Positions 1 to 8,360 of a stretch of DNA of 64,000 nt are shown here, one piece after another. The DNA is taken from contig JAEUUF010000013.1 in NCBI GenBank assembly GCA_016787645.1, forward strand, positions 434,001-498,000, written 5' to 3'. The translations under genes were made by a program, and so were the position numbers. Every line of letters starts with the position of its first letter. Position 1 is the first letter of the stretch. Below the pieces are notes generated by a model. The model searched no databases. It saw nothing but the letters and a program-made list of their open reading frames with translations, and had not been told where the DNA came from. Source of the DNA: Cyclobacteriaceae bacterium (GTDB lineage Bacteria; Bacteroidota; Bacteroidia; Cytophagales; Cyclobacteriaceae).

Positions 1-2
1 AC

Positions 3-995
3 CAGGTTCATCCAAAATTCAAGAAGGCCGCCAGGGCAATCCTGGAGGAAGAAAAGATTTCCGTTGTCCACGTGCATGACCTGCCACTGGCCGCGACTGC
101 CCTGTCGCTGAAGAAGAGCCTGCGCCTCACCGTAGTCGTCGATTTTCACGAAAACTACCCCGATGCATTGCGCACCTGGTTTCAATGGAAAACAAACTTG
201 GTAGCGCGTTTGAAAAATTTCCTGTTTCTCAACCCGGAACGGTGGTCACGATTTGAGGCGCTGGCCTCGAAACAGGCAGATAGGATCATTGCGGTCGTTG
301 ATGAAATGAAAGTAAGGCTGATCCGCGAGCATGGCCTTCCGGCCGAAAAAATTGTGGTGGTCACGAATACAGAAGACAAGTCGTTCGCCGATCAGACACT
401 CGATGCTTCAATCTATGCCTCCTTGCAAGGAAAATTCATCGTCACCTACTCTGGCGGCGTTGGCCCACACCGTGGTGTTGATGTGGCGATTCAGGCGATG
501 GAATTATTAAGGGAGTTTCCACAAATACATCTCGCCATTGTCGGCAGCGGGAGCCCCGCGGTGATGCAACGGCTCCAAGCCATGAAAGAAGAAGCCTCGC
601 TTTCCAACGTGCATTTCATGGGGTATCAGTCGTTCCAATACTTTTTTTCGATCATGCATTTCGCCAATGTCAACATCATCCCCCACCAATCCAACGGGCA
701 TACCGACAACACGGTACCACACAAACTCTTCCAGGGCATGATGGCCGGACGTCCCTTGCTGGTCAGTTCGTCTGCGCCGTTGAAGCGGATCGTTGAAGCG
801 TGTCATTCCGGGCTGGTGTTTGAGGCTGGCAGTCCTGGTGATTGCGCCGCAAAGATCAAGGCGTTGTACAAGGATCCCGAATTGTGTGCGCAACTTGGTG
901 CCAATGGGAGGAGGGCAACCCTCGAGGGCAACCTGAATTGGGAAGCCACGCAAGAAGAACTCATCGCTTTATATAAGACCTTGCTGCCTGCATGA
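3..995 (+). CDS. Glycosyltransferase family 4 protein, 5' truncated by window edge
   Basis: Sugar transferase of the GT-B fold (GT4), probably adding a hexose to a surface polysaccharide at the cytoplasmic face. The frame is open from base 3, so the GTG at 72 is an internal Val codon, not the start; the motif around it (VVHVHDLPLA) is the usual D/H-rich strand of the N-terminal Rossmann domain. The C-terminal donor-binding domain shows GGVGPHRGVDVAIQA and the acidic/loop region HKLFQGMMAGRPLLVS. The stop overlaps the next start by four bases (ATGA at 992-995), so it is translationally coupled to the methyltransferase downstream. The sugar donor and acceptor cannot be read from the sequence. 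Confidence 0.85.
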   Translation, partial: QVHPKFKKAARAILEEEKISVVHVHDLPLAATALSLKKSLRLTVVVDFHENYPDALRTWFQWKTNLVARLKNFLFLNPERWSRFEALASKQADRIIAVVDEMKVRLIREHGLPAEKIVVVTNTEDKSFADQTLDASIYASLQGKFIVTYSGGVGPHRGVDVAIQAMELLREFPQIHLAIVGSGSPAVMQRLQAMKEEASLSNVHFMGYQSFQYFFSIMHFANVNIIPHQSNGHTDNTVPHKLFQGMMAGRPLLVSSSAPLKRIVEACHSGLVFEAGSPGDCAAKIKALYKDPELCAQLGANGRRATLEGNLNWEATQEELIALYKTLLPA

Positions 996-1708
996 ACTCG
1001 TACGACATAGCCATACAGATATCACGAGAACCGCGGTTCATCAAGCGAAATTTCATTTACCCGAAATCTTTCCATTGGCGCTACCTTCTTTATCGCCTGG
1101 CCAGGCCCTGCCTGAAGTTAGTTTACAAGATTTTCAAACTCACCCACCCGTATCGCCCGTGGACCAGCCAGGCGTCCATCCGCATCTTTGAAAACATCCT
1201 GAATCGGGACATGATCGGTCTTGAATATGGCAGCGGCAACAGCACCATTTTTTTTGCACGTCGGCTGCGCCATCTCACCAGCGTAGAGCACCATGAAGGA
1301 TGGTATCGTACTGTCCACAAACAATTGAGGGCGCTGGGGCTTTCCAACGTGGATTATCATCTCATCCCTACGCAAGCCTCAGAAGTGGACCATCAGTACA
1401 CTTTCTATAAGGATTTTGGGTTTACAGAAAAGGACTTCCAGGTTCGAAAGGAGTATCACTCCTATTTTTCTTTTGTAACTCGGTATCCCTCTGAACACTT
1501 CGACTTTATCCTGGTGGATGGGCGTGCGCGGGTAGAGTGCGCCCTGCTCGCGATACCCAAACTGAAACCGGGCGGCATCTTTGTCCTGGATAATTCTGAC
1601 CGCACCCGGTACATCCCCATCTTTACCGCATTGAAGTCATGGAAAAAGGTCACCACGACGACCGGCCTGTTTGATACGACCATTTGGTTCAAACCCGAAC
1701 GAACTTGA
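992..1708 (+). CDS. Class I SAM-dependent methyltransferase
   Basis: A 238-residue protein with a Rossmann methyltransferase core. The SAM-binding glycine motif is LEYGSGNSTIFFAR (about residues 77-90), followed by the acidic strand SVEHH and, later, FILVDGRARVECALL and the GGIFVLDNSD strand typical of class I enzymes. The first ~50 residues are basic and hydrophobic and may contact the membrane or a partner. It lies between a glycosyltransferase and a second methyltransferase, which suggests methylation of a glycan or of a polysaccharide precursor. The substrate is unknown; this is inference from context. Confidence 0.75.
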   Translation: MNSYDIAIQISREPRFIKRNFIYPKSFHWRYLLYRLARPCLKLVYKIFKLTHPYRPWTSQASIRIFENILNRDMIGLEYGSGNSTIFFARRLRHLTSVEHHEGWYRTVHKQLRALGLSNVDYHLIPTQASEVDHQYTFYKDFGFTEKDFQVRKEYHSYFSFVTRYPSEHFDFILVDGRARVECALLAIPKLKPGGIFVLDNSDRTRYIPIFTALKSWKKVTTTTGLFDTTIWFKPERT

Positions 1709-2580
1709 AGATCCTGCTGTACAAGTTCATCTATCACCCAGCAGTTAACCGGTGGCTGCGAGCAATCAACCGATTCCTCTCACCATGGATTGCCTTTCGG
1801 TTGCCACCTTCCGGCATACTACACCTTCAACTCAGCGGCGTGCGCTTTGCATTTGCCACCAATCCTACCAGCCACGTATCCAAGGTGCTGTATTATGATG
1901 GACCTGGCGCATTTGAATACACGCTGATTTTTGAAAAACTGATCACCCGCTGTCGCGCCTTTGCGGATGTGGGCTCGAACACCGGTTACTACGCCGTGCT
2001 GGCCGCCAAAATTAATCCGGGCATTCACGTGTATGCCTTCGAACCCTCACCCGGGCCGCTATATTTTCTTTTGCAAAACATTAAGTTGAATAAAGTGGGT
2101 GACCGGGTAGAGGCCGTACCCGTGGCCTTATCCGACAAACCAGGCAAACTCTTGTTTCAACCCGCTTTTAATCCAAAGTATGCGTTCCTTGAACATCACC
2201 TTGGCGGCACAGGTCATGAGGTGGCAGATCAGTCACAATCCGTAGAAGTCACCTCGGATACATTGGATCACTTCCTCGGCGATCGCCCGGTTGACCTGAT
2301 CAAACTTGATACCGAAGGAACCGAGGACCAGATTCTAACAGGTGCAACAACCGTAATCCAGAAGCACCGACCGATCATCATCTGCGAAACTCTTTTTAAT
2401 AAGATTGAGGAATCCCTGGAAGCGATCATGAAGGGACATGGTTACGCTTTTTACAATCACCGAAATGGAAAGCTGCTCAAAACCGAAACACTGAAACGTG
2501 CTGTAGACAATGGTGTCCGGGACTGTTTCTTTGTTCCCGCAGAAAAACAGGATTGGATCCAGGAACATGTTTCGGTTTGA
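1705..2580 (+). CDS. FkbM family methyltransferase
   Basis: SAM-dependent O-methyltransferase of the FkbM family, often found in polysaccharide clusters where it methylates sugar hydroxyls. Motif I is FADVGSNTGYYAVLAA, followed by VYAFEPSPGPLYFLLQNIKLN and the family-typical LIKLDTEGTEDQIL. I place the start at TTG 1705, which overlaps the previous TGA (TTGA) and gives a natural N-terminus MKILLYKF; an in-frame TTG at 1684 is an alternative. The downstream flippase gene begins after 76 bases. Family assignment is firm, substrate is not. Confidence 0.8.
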   Translation: MKILLYKFIYHPAVNRWLRAINRFLSPWIAFRLPPSGILHLQLSGVRFAFATNPTSHVSKVLYYDGPGAFEYTLIFEKLITRCRAFADVGSNTGYYAVLAAKINPGIHVYAFEPSPGPLYFLLQNIKLNKVGDRVEAVPVALSDKPGKLLFQPAFNPKYAFLEHHLGGTGHEVADQSQSVEVTSDTLDHFLGDRPVDLIKLDTEGTEDQILTGATTVIQKHRPIIICETLFNKIEESLEAIMKGHGYAFYNHRNGKLLKTETLKRAVDNGVRDCFFVPAEKQDWIQEHVSV

Positions 2581-2656
2581 TCCGTCAACGACCGCCAATC
2601 GGATCATTTGGGAAGTTGGCTGTGCCTCTAATCAATATTTGAAGTATCTTTCTCGC

Positions 2657-4132
2657 ATGGGACTTGTCGTTCGGCAGAGCATTTATACCACGGTCATCTC
2701 CTACGCCGGCGTCGTCATTGGGTACATCAACCTGCTCTACCTGTACCCGCTTATCCTCGCCCCCGAACAGATCGGTGCACTCCGTACCCTTCAAGATGCT
2801 GCCCTCCTGTTTACCCCATTCGCGCAATTTGGCATCGCCCAAAGTATCCAACGTTACTTCCCCCAATTCGGCAAAGACCAGCGACAATCCGGGGCATTTC
2901 TGTCCTTGATGCTGGTGGCTGCCCTCTGTGGATTCGCAGTATTTTTTCTCGTCTTTACGCTTTTTCGCGGAGACATTGCCGGATACTTCCAGGTAAAGGC
3001 CGAGGGGTTTCTCGAATATCTTTCCTTAACTGTATGGTTGACCCTCATCCTTTTATTGACCGCCGTATTGGAATCCTATTCGCGATCGTTACTCAAGACG
3101 GTGGTCCCCAGCATGCTGCGCGAACTGGTCGTTCGTGTTCTTTTAGGCGTGTTGGTGGGCATCTACTTCATGGGTTACCTCACCTTTGATCAATTCATAT
3201 TGTCCACACTTGGCGCCTACCTGGTTTGCCTGCTGATCCTGGTCGGGTATTTATGGAGAACCGGTGATCTGCAGCTATCGGTGAAATGGCCAGCGATCAA
3301 TCGATCCTTGTCCATCGAGATGATCCGCTACAGCCTCTTTGGGTTTGCGGGTACGGCCGGAATGATCATCATTGGCAAGATGGACAGCCTGATGGTGGCG
3401 GGGTTGATGGGACTAGCGGCTAACGCGGTGTATACTACTGCCTTTTACATGGCTACAGTCATTGAAATTCCCAAGCGGGCCATGAGCCAGGTGGCGATGC
3501 CGCTCATTGCCCGTGCGTTCGAGAAGAATGATATGGAAGCCATCCGTACCCTGTACCAGAAGACTGCACTCAATCAATTCATCATCGGTGCGCTTCTGCT
3601 CCTGGGCGTCGCGGCCAACCTCCACAATCTTTTCACCCTAATGCCAAACAGTGCGATTTATTCCGCGGGATTTGGAGTGGTGATTGTGATCGGAACCGGC
3701 AAACTGGCCGATATGTTTTTTGGACCCAGCAGTGAGATCATCGTCCTCTCCCGCTACTATTGGTTCAATTTGATCCTGCTTCTCATCCTGGCCGCCATGA
3801 CGGTCGTGCTCAACAACCTGCTGATTCCTCAGTATGGAATCATTGGCGCTGCGTATGGTGCAGCACTCTCGCTGATCCTCTTCAATTTTGTCAAATTCAT
3901 TTTTGTGTGGATCAAGCTGGACCTGCAGCCGTTTTCGATCGCTTTTGTGAAAGTGGCAGTCATCAGTGCCCTGACATGGGGACTTCACATGGTCGTTCCT
4001 CCCTTTTCCACAGTAGTGATTGACATCCTTGTTCGATCATTGGTAATGACGGCCGTTTTCGGTGGCCTTGTACTTTGGTGGCGATTGTCTCCCGACGCCA
4101 ATGACCTGGTCGAAAAAGTGCTGAAGAGGTAA
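2657..4132 (+). CDS. Wzx-like polysaccharide flippase (MOP/MATE superfamily)
   Basis: Integral membrane protein that would flip lipid-linked oligosaccharide across the inner membrane. It is about 491 residues with 12 or more hydrophobic segments spread along the whole length. It begins like other O-antigen flippases: MGLVVRQSIYTTVISYAGV, then GYINLLYLYPLILAPEQIG and a conserved RYFPQF. The frame is open further upstream to 2510, but that would overlap the preceding gene by 70 bases, so ATG 2657 is preferred. It closes the polysaccharide group that enters from the left edge. MATE-type drug exporters share the fold, but the neighbours argue for glycan export. Confidence 0.85.
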   Translation: MGLVVRQSIYTTVISYAGVVIGYINLLYLYPLILAPEQIGALRTLQDAALLFTPFAQFGIAQSIQRYFPQFGKDQRQSGAFLSLMLVAALCGFAVFFLVFTLFRGDIAGYFQVKAEGFLEYLSLTVWLTLILLLTAVLESYSRSLLKTVVPSMLRELVVRVLLGVLVGIYFMGYLTFDQFILSTLGAYLVCLLILVGYLWRTGDLQLSVKWPAINRSLSIEMIRYSLFGFAGTAGMIIIGKMDSLMVAGLMGLAANAVYTTAFYMATVIEIPKRAMSQVAMPLIARAFEKNDMEAIRTLYQKTALNQFIIGALLLLGVAANLHNLFTLMPNSAIYSAGFGVVIVIGTGKLADMFFGPSSEIIVLSRYYWFNLILLLILAAMTVVLNNLLIPQYGIIGAAYGAALSLILFNFVKFIFVWIKLDLQPFSIAFVKVAVISALTWGLHMVVPPFSTVVIDILVRSLVMTAVFGGLVLWWRLSPDANDLVEKVLKR

Positions 4133-4181
4133 ACTAGGTGGCGAATTTCAAGGCTCTGTAACCTCCCCTGCCTTTCTTCCG

Positions 4182-4234
4182 TTTGTAACCTTACCTATTT
4201 TACATACATTTAGTGAATAAATAACACTATTCAC
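4182..4234 (+). promoter_or_regulatory. Promoter with overlapping inverted repeat upstream of padR
   Basis: TTTG at 4182-4185 and TACATTTA at 4205-4212 are spaced by 19 bases, which fits the Bacteroidota -33/-7 consensus (TTTG, TAnnTTTG) with one mismatch. Immediately behind lies a perfect 7-bp inverted repeat, GTGAATA (4213-4219) and TATTCAC (4228-4234) with an 8-base spacer, ending right at the GTG start codon. PadR proteins commonly bind such palindromes with an 8-base spacer near their own promoter, so autoregulation is a reasonable inference. Confidence 0.55.
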
Positions 4235-4567
4235 GTGAAAGGGACCAACCTTGGAGAATTTGAAGAACTTATTCTCCTTACCATCGCCGCCTTGTTGAAT
4301 GATGCCTACAGCGTAGCGATTTGTGATGAAATGGAAAGACATACCGGCCGCAGCGTAAAACTCGGAATGGTCCACTCCGTCTTGAACCGCCTGGAGGAGA
4401 AAGGGCTGGTCAAGAGCAAACTGGGTGAGGCGACCAAAGTGCGTGGTGGAAAACGAAAGCGTTTCTACGTGCTTACCATTCCCGGTAAAGCTGCCCTTGT
4501 ACGATCAAAAGATATGCGCGACCAACTGTGGCAGCGAATTCCGGATTTCGCTCTTAAAAAAGCTTAA
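4235..4567 (+). CDS. PadR family transcriptional regulator
   Basis: A 110-residue winged-helix DNA-binding protein. It opens with KGTNLGEFEELILLTIAALL, the start of the PadR N-terminal wHTH domain, and contains the recognition and wing region LGMVHSVLNRLEEKGLV. It is the short (s-PadR) form with one C-terminal helix for dimerisation. The start codon is GTG. Its TAA is followed without a gap by the GTG of the permease, so the two are one transcript; this padR-permease pair is a known arrangement in Cytophagales. It likely represses itself and the permease through the inverted repeat just upstream; the inducer is unknown. Confidence 0.85.
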   Translation: MKGTNLGEFEELILLTIAALLNDAYSVAICDEMERHTGRSVKLGMVHSVLNRLEEKGLVKSKLGEATKVRGGKRKRFYVLTIPGKAALVRSKDMRDQLWQRIPDFALKKA

Positions 4568-7210
4568 GTGAATCACCCGGATGACATACAGCCACCGCGC
4601 TGGGCGCAAGAATTCCTGAGATGGTACTGCCGTCCCGATCTTCTCGAAGATCTCGAGGGCGACTTGCATGAATATTTCTTGCGAAACCTTGCTTCCAAAG
4701 GAAAACGACGGGCGCAGTTCATCTATCTCATTGATGTAATCAAATTCCTTCGCCTGTACACGATTCGAAAACCACAACCTGCCGCTTCCATGAATAATCT
4801 CATCGTGCTTCGCAATTATTTCAAAACTTCGGTTCGCACCATCTACCGGAACAAACTTTTCTCAGGCATCAACATTGTGGGACTAGCCATCGCTATGTCG
4901 GTCGGTCTGCTGCTGGTTGCCTTTCTTGCGGAGTTAAAATCGTATGATACATTTCATGCCAATTATGACCGGATATACCGGGTTACCAATACGCTTCAAA
5001 ACGCCAGTCATGAAGCCAGTGAGTTTGCTTCGACATCCGTATTGACTGGAAAGAAGATGCAGGAGGAAGTAGCCAGCGGCATTGAATCGATGACGCTTAT
5101 CCGCGCCTATTTTGACAAAGACGTAAAGGCTGGTGAAAAGACGATTCCCATGAACGGGATTTGGGCTGATACCGGATTCTTCAAAGTGTTTACCTGGGAC
5201 CTTCTTGCCGGCGACCCCACCACTGCCCTCCAGGAACTGAACTCTCTGGTACTTACAGAGAAATCTGCTGTTAACCTCTTCGGCTCCCCCGACGTGGTCG
5301 GTAAGCAGGTGCTGATTGATACTGTCAATTACACCATTACCGCGGTCATGAAAGATCCTCCCACGAATTCACACCTGCGCTTTGACATGATTGGCTCCTT
5401 CATCACCCTGGATACGAAGAAACTTTCCGACAAAGACAAGGATTGGATGAAATGGGACAACATGTGGGTGAATTATGTATACCTGGTGGTGGCACCCGGC
5501 CATAACGCTGCCTCGCTCGAAGCAAGCCTTGCCCGGATCAGCAATGAGGGGAACAAAACACTTGAACATGATGCCATAAGTCTTCACCTCCAGCCACTCG
5601 GTGAAGTGGTGCTGGGACCGGATCTGTCGAATCAGATTGGTCCGAACCTCAGCATCAGGATCGTTTGGATTCTCGGTGGGCTGGCCCTCATAGTAATTGT
5701 GTCAGCCTGCTTCAATTACACAAACCTTTCCATTGCCCGCGCCTTGCGGAGAACGCGCGAGGTGGGGATTCGCAAGGTAGTAGGAGCATCGCGGCAAAAC
5801 GTATTCACCCAATTCCTTCTTGAATCGGTGATGATCTCCTTGATGTCACTCGTATTTGCCTACCTCCTGTTCTTATTGATCAGGCCCGGGTTCATTTCAA
5901 TGGATCGGCTATTCAATGACCTGGTCTTCCTCCGGCCAACCCCATCCATAATCGGGTATTTCTTCCTGATGGCCCTGGCGGTTGGGCTGCTGGCAGGCCT
6001 GCTTCCTGCTTTGTTCTTCTCCAACATCCAGACTGCTCAGGTCCTAAAAGATTTGTCTGGAATCAAACTCTTCAAACACCTCACACTGCGCAAGAGTTTA
6101 ATCATATTTCAATACACGCTCTCTATTCTCCTCATTGTGGGAGTCAGCCTGGGAACCCGACAGTATCAATATGCATTGGCCTTTGATCTCGGGTTGACCA
6201 CCAAGAATATTATAAACGTTGAACTTCAAGGCAACCAACCCGGCATCGTCATGCACGCGATGAGTCAACTTCCGGAAGTGAAACAATTGTCGCGATCGAT
6301 GTACGTACCCAGTACCGGTACTTCCTGGTCGGGCAACATCCGGTACAAGGACCCCGCAGACTCTGCGCTTGTTTTCTACAACTATGTTGATTCCGCGTAC
6401 CTCCGGGTGCATGATATCCCCTTGCTGGCTGGGCGAACCTTTATACCCGGGCCGACCGGCAATATCAAGGAAGCCGGGATCATCATCAATCAGAAGGCAT
6501 TGGGCTGGATGGGAATCAAAGACCCTCGCGAGGCAATCGGGGAGGAAATCTTTTTGGACGGAGAAAAACTGACCATCATCGGGGTGGTCAGGAATTTTCA
6601 TCACAGCACGGTACACAATCCCATTGGCAACTTTATCCTTAGGTATTACGGAGAACTGCCCGGCCGATGGGGTGGAGTGCTCAATCTGAAAGTTGAATCG
6701 AAAGATCTGCCAGCCCTCATGGCCAACCTGGAAACAATATGGAAACGAATCGATGCGGTGCACCCATTGAAGGCCGACTTCTTTGAAGAAAAAATCCGCA
6801 AGGCCTACGATGAACTTGCCGGCATGATGAAGATAATCGGGTTCCTTGCCTTCCTGGCCATCTCCATTGCTTCGCTGGGTTTACTCGGTATGGTTGTGTT
6901 TACAACCGAAACCCGTTTGAAAGAGATTAGTATCCGGAAAGTGATGGGGGCTTCCGAGGGAAATCTCGTTGTTCTCATGAGTCGCGGGTTCCTGATCCTG
7001 CTAGTGATCGCCGCCCTCGTAGCCATTCCCTCGGCTTATTATGTCTTCGACCAATTAATCTTTTCCCGTATGGCCTTTCGTGCCCCTATCGGCCTGATGG
7101 ATCTCTTTGGGGGTACATTGATTGTAATGGGCATTGCCGTGATCGCCATTGCCTCACAAACCCTTCGTGTGGCGCGCGTAAATCCCGCAACCACATTAAG
7201 GAATGAATGA
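4568..7210 (+). CDS. FtsX/MacB-like ABC transporter permease with N-terminal permease-prefix domain
   Basis: An 880-residue membrane protein. Residues 1-75 form a soluble prefix domain (PPRWAQEFLRWYCRPDLLEDLEGDL) seen in permeases located beside padR genes. Then come a membrane segment, a MacB-type periplasmic core (about 120-330), three FtsX membrane segments (about 360-490), a second core (about 520-720) and three last membrane segments. The REVGIRKVVGASRQNV and KEISIRKVMGAS loops are the usual coupling sites for an ATPase. No ATPase gene is near, so the nucleotide-binding partner must be encoded elsewhere. These transporters often move lipoproteins, peptides or antibiotics or act mechanically; the substrate here is unknown. 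Confidence 0.85.
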   Translation: MNHPDDIQPPRWAQEFLRWYCRPDLLEDLEGDLHEYFLRNLASKGKRRAQFIYLIDVIKFLRLYTIRKPQPAASMNNLIVLRNYFKTSVRTIYRNKLFSGINIVGLAIAMSVGLLLVAFLAELKSYDTFHANYDRIYRVTNTLQNASHEASEFASTSVLTGKKMQEEVASGIESMTLIRAYFDKDVKAGEKTIPMNGIWADTGFFKVFTWDLLAGDPTTALQELNSLVLTEKSAVNLFGSPDVVGKQVLIDTVNYTITAVMKDPPTNSHLRFDMIGSFITLDTKKLSDKDKDWMKWDNMWVNYVYLVVAPGHNAASLEASLARISNEGNKTLEHDAISLHLQPLGEVVLGPDLSNQIGPNLSIRIVWILGGLALIVIVSACFNYTNLSIARALRRTREVGIRKVVGASRQNVFTQFLLESVMISLMSLVFAYLLFLLIRPGFISMDRLFNDLVFLRPTPSIIGYFFLMALAVGLLAGLLPALFFSNIQTAQVLKDLSGIKLFKHLTLRKSLIIFQYTLSILLIVGVSLGTRQYQYALAFDLGLTTKNIINVELQGNQPGIVMHAMSQLPEVKQLSRSMYVPSTGTSWSGNIRYKDPADSALVFYNYVDSAYLRVHDIPLLAGRTFIPGPTGNIKEAGIIINQKALGWMGIKDPREAIGEEIFLDGEKLTIIGVVRNFHHSTVHNPIGNFILRYYGELPGRWGGVLNLKVESKDLPALMANLETIWKRIDAVHPLKADFFEEKIRKAYDELAGMMKIIGFLAFLAISIASLGLLGMVVFTTETRLKEISIRKVMGASEGNLVVLMSRGFLILLVIAALVAIPSAYYVFDQLIFSRMAFRAPIGLMDLFGGTLIVMGIAVIAIASQTLRVARVNPATTLRNE

Positions 7211-7298
7211 GTTCACACACCCTGTTTTGTTATTTCTACCTTCACCATTATTTTCTTTTTCATTTGTTCGAAGTTCAGTTTTCCTCGTTCATTAGTGT

Positions 7299-8206
7299 AT
7301 GCATTCGTCAATCACACGCCGGCATGTACTCCGACGATTATCTTCGTTGACATTACTCCCACTGCTTGGGTTAACTTCAGCCTCCCCAACCCTGATGAAA
7401 CGCCTTATTCCAGGAACGAATGAAAGTCTGCCCGCGGTTGGTGTGGGAACCTGGCAAACCTTCGATGTCGCCCCGGAGGGATTTGACCCGCTCCGGGACG
7501 TACTTAAAACACTCTTGGCGGAAGGAGGAACGGTGATCGACAGCTCGCCCATGTATGGGAAGTCGGAAGAAGTGGTGGGCACCTTGTCAACCGAACTGAA
7601 GCTGAACGACAAACTGTTTATCGCCACGAAGGTCTGGACCAGCGGCCAGCAGAATGGGATTAACCAGATGAACGAATCGTTTGAAAAGCTCCGCCGCAAG
7701 CAAATCGACCTGATGCAGATCCACAACCTGGTTGACTGGCAGATCCATCTTAAAACACTTTCACGGTGGAAGGCGGAGGGCCGCATCCGTTATATCGGGC
7801 TTACCCAGTATACAGATGATGCCCATGACACGCTGCTCGAAATCATCCGTAAGAACCGGGTGGACTTTATCCAGGTTAACTACAATCTCCTTGACCGTAA
7901 CGCCGAGCAAGCTCTGTTGCCGGTGCCAAAGATCTCAACGTAGCCGTGTTGGTTAACCGTCCCTTTGAAGAGGGGGATTTGTTCAAGCGGGTTCAAGGCA
8001 AGTCTCTTCCGTCCTGGGCCGCCGAAATTGACTGCACCAGTTGGGGTCAGTTTTTTCTCAAGTATATCCTCGCCCACCCGGCTGTCACCTGCGTCATTCC
8101 GGGCACCTCCAAGGTGAAGCACCTTTTGGACAATCTCGGGGCTGGCATTGGCCAGTTGCCAGACGAACCAACGAGAAAACAAATGATAGCCACAATCAAT
8201 GGCTAA
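7299..8206 (+). pseudogene. Aldo/keto reductase with Tat-like signal, broken by a single-base frameshift
   Basis: The first part (7299-7943, 214 codons) has a twin-arginine leader (TRRHVLRRL plus a hydrophobic stretch) and an aldo/keto reductase barrel: GVGTWQTFDV, VIDSSPMYGKSEEVVG with the catalytic Asp/Tyr, FIATKVWTSG with the Lys, and IDLMQIHN. It ends at an early TAG (7941-7943). The missing C-terminal third continues in another frame to 8206 (LVNRPFEEGDLF ... VTCVIPGTSKVKHL). Adding one G within the GGTGCC at 7922-7927 would restore VAKDLNVAVLVNRPF, the expected family sequence, and one ~302-residue protein. This is either a real inactivation or an error in the assembly. An intact enzyme would act on carbonyl substrates outside the cytoplasm. 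Confidence 0.85.
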
Positions 8207-8360
8207 TTTTGGCTTATTGCTGCTTCTGACTTGTAACCACTTACCTGAAGGACAGTACTTATAAAACAGGCTTTGATTGCCTAATTATGCCTGAATTTCT
8301 GGCCACCAAGCAACTCCTCCGCAGCTTGACTGTCATTGGATTCGAAAACCCTTGTTAGAA

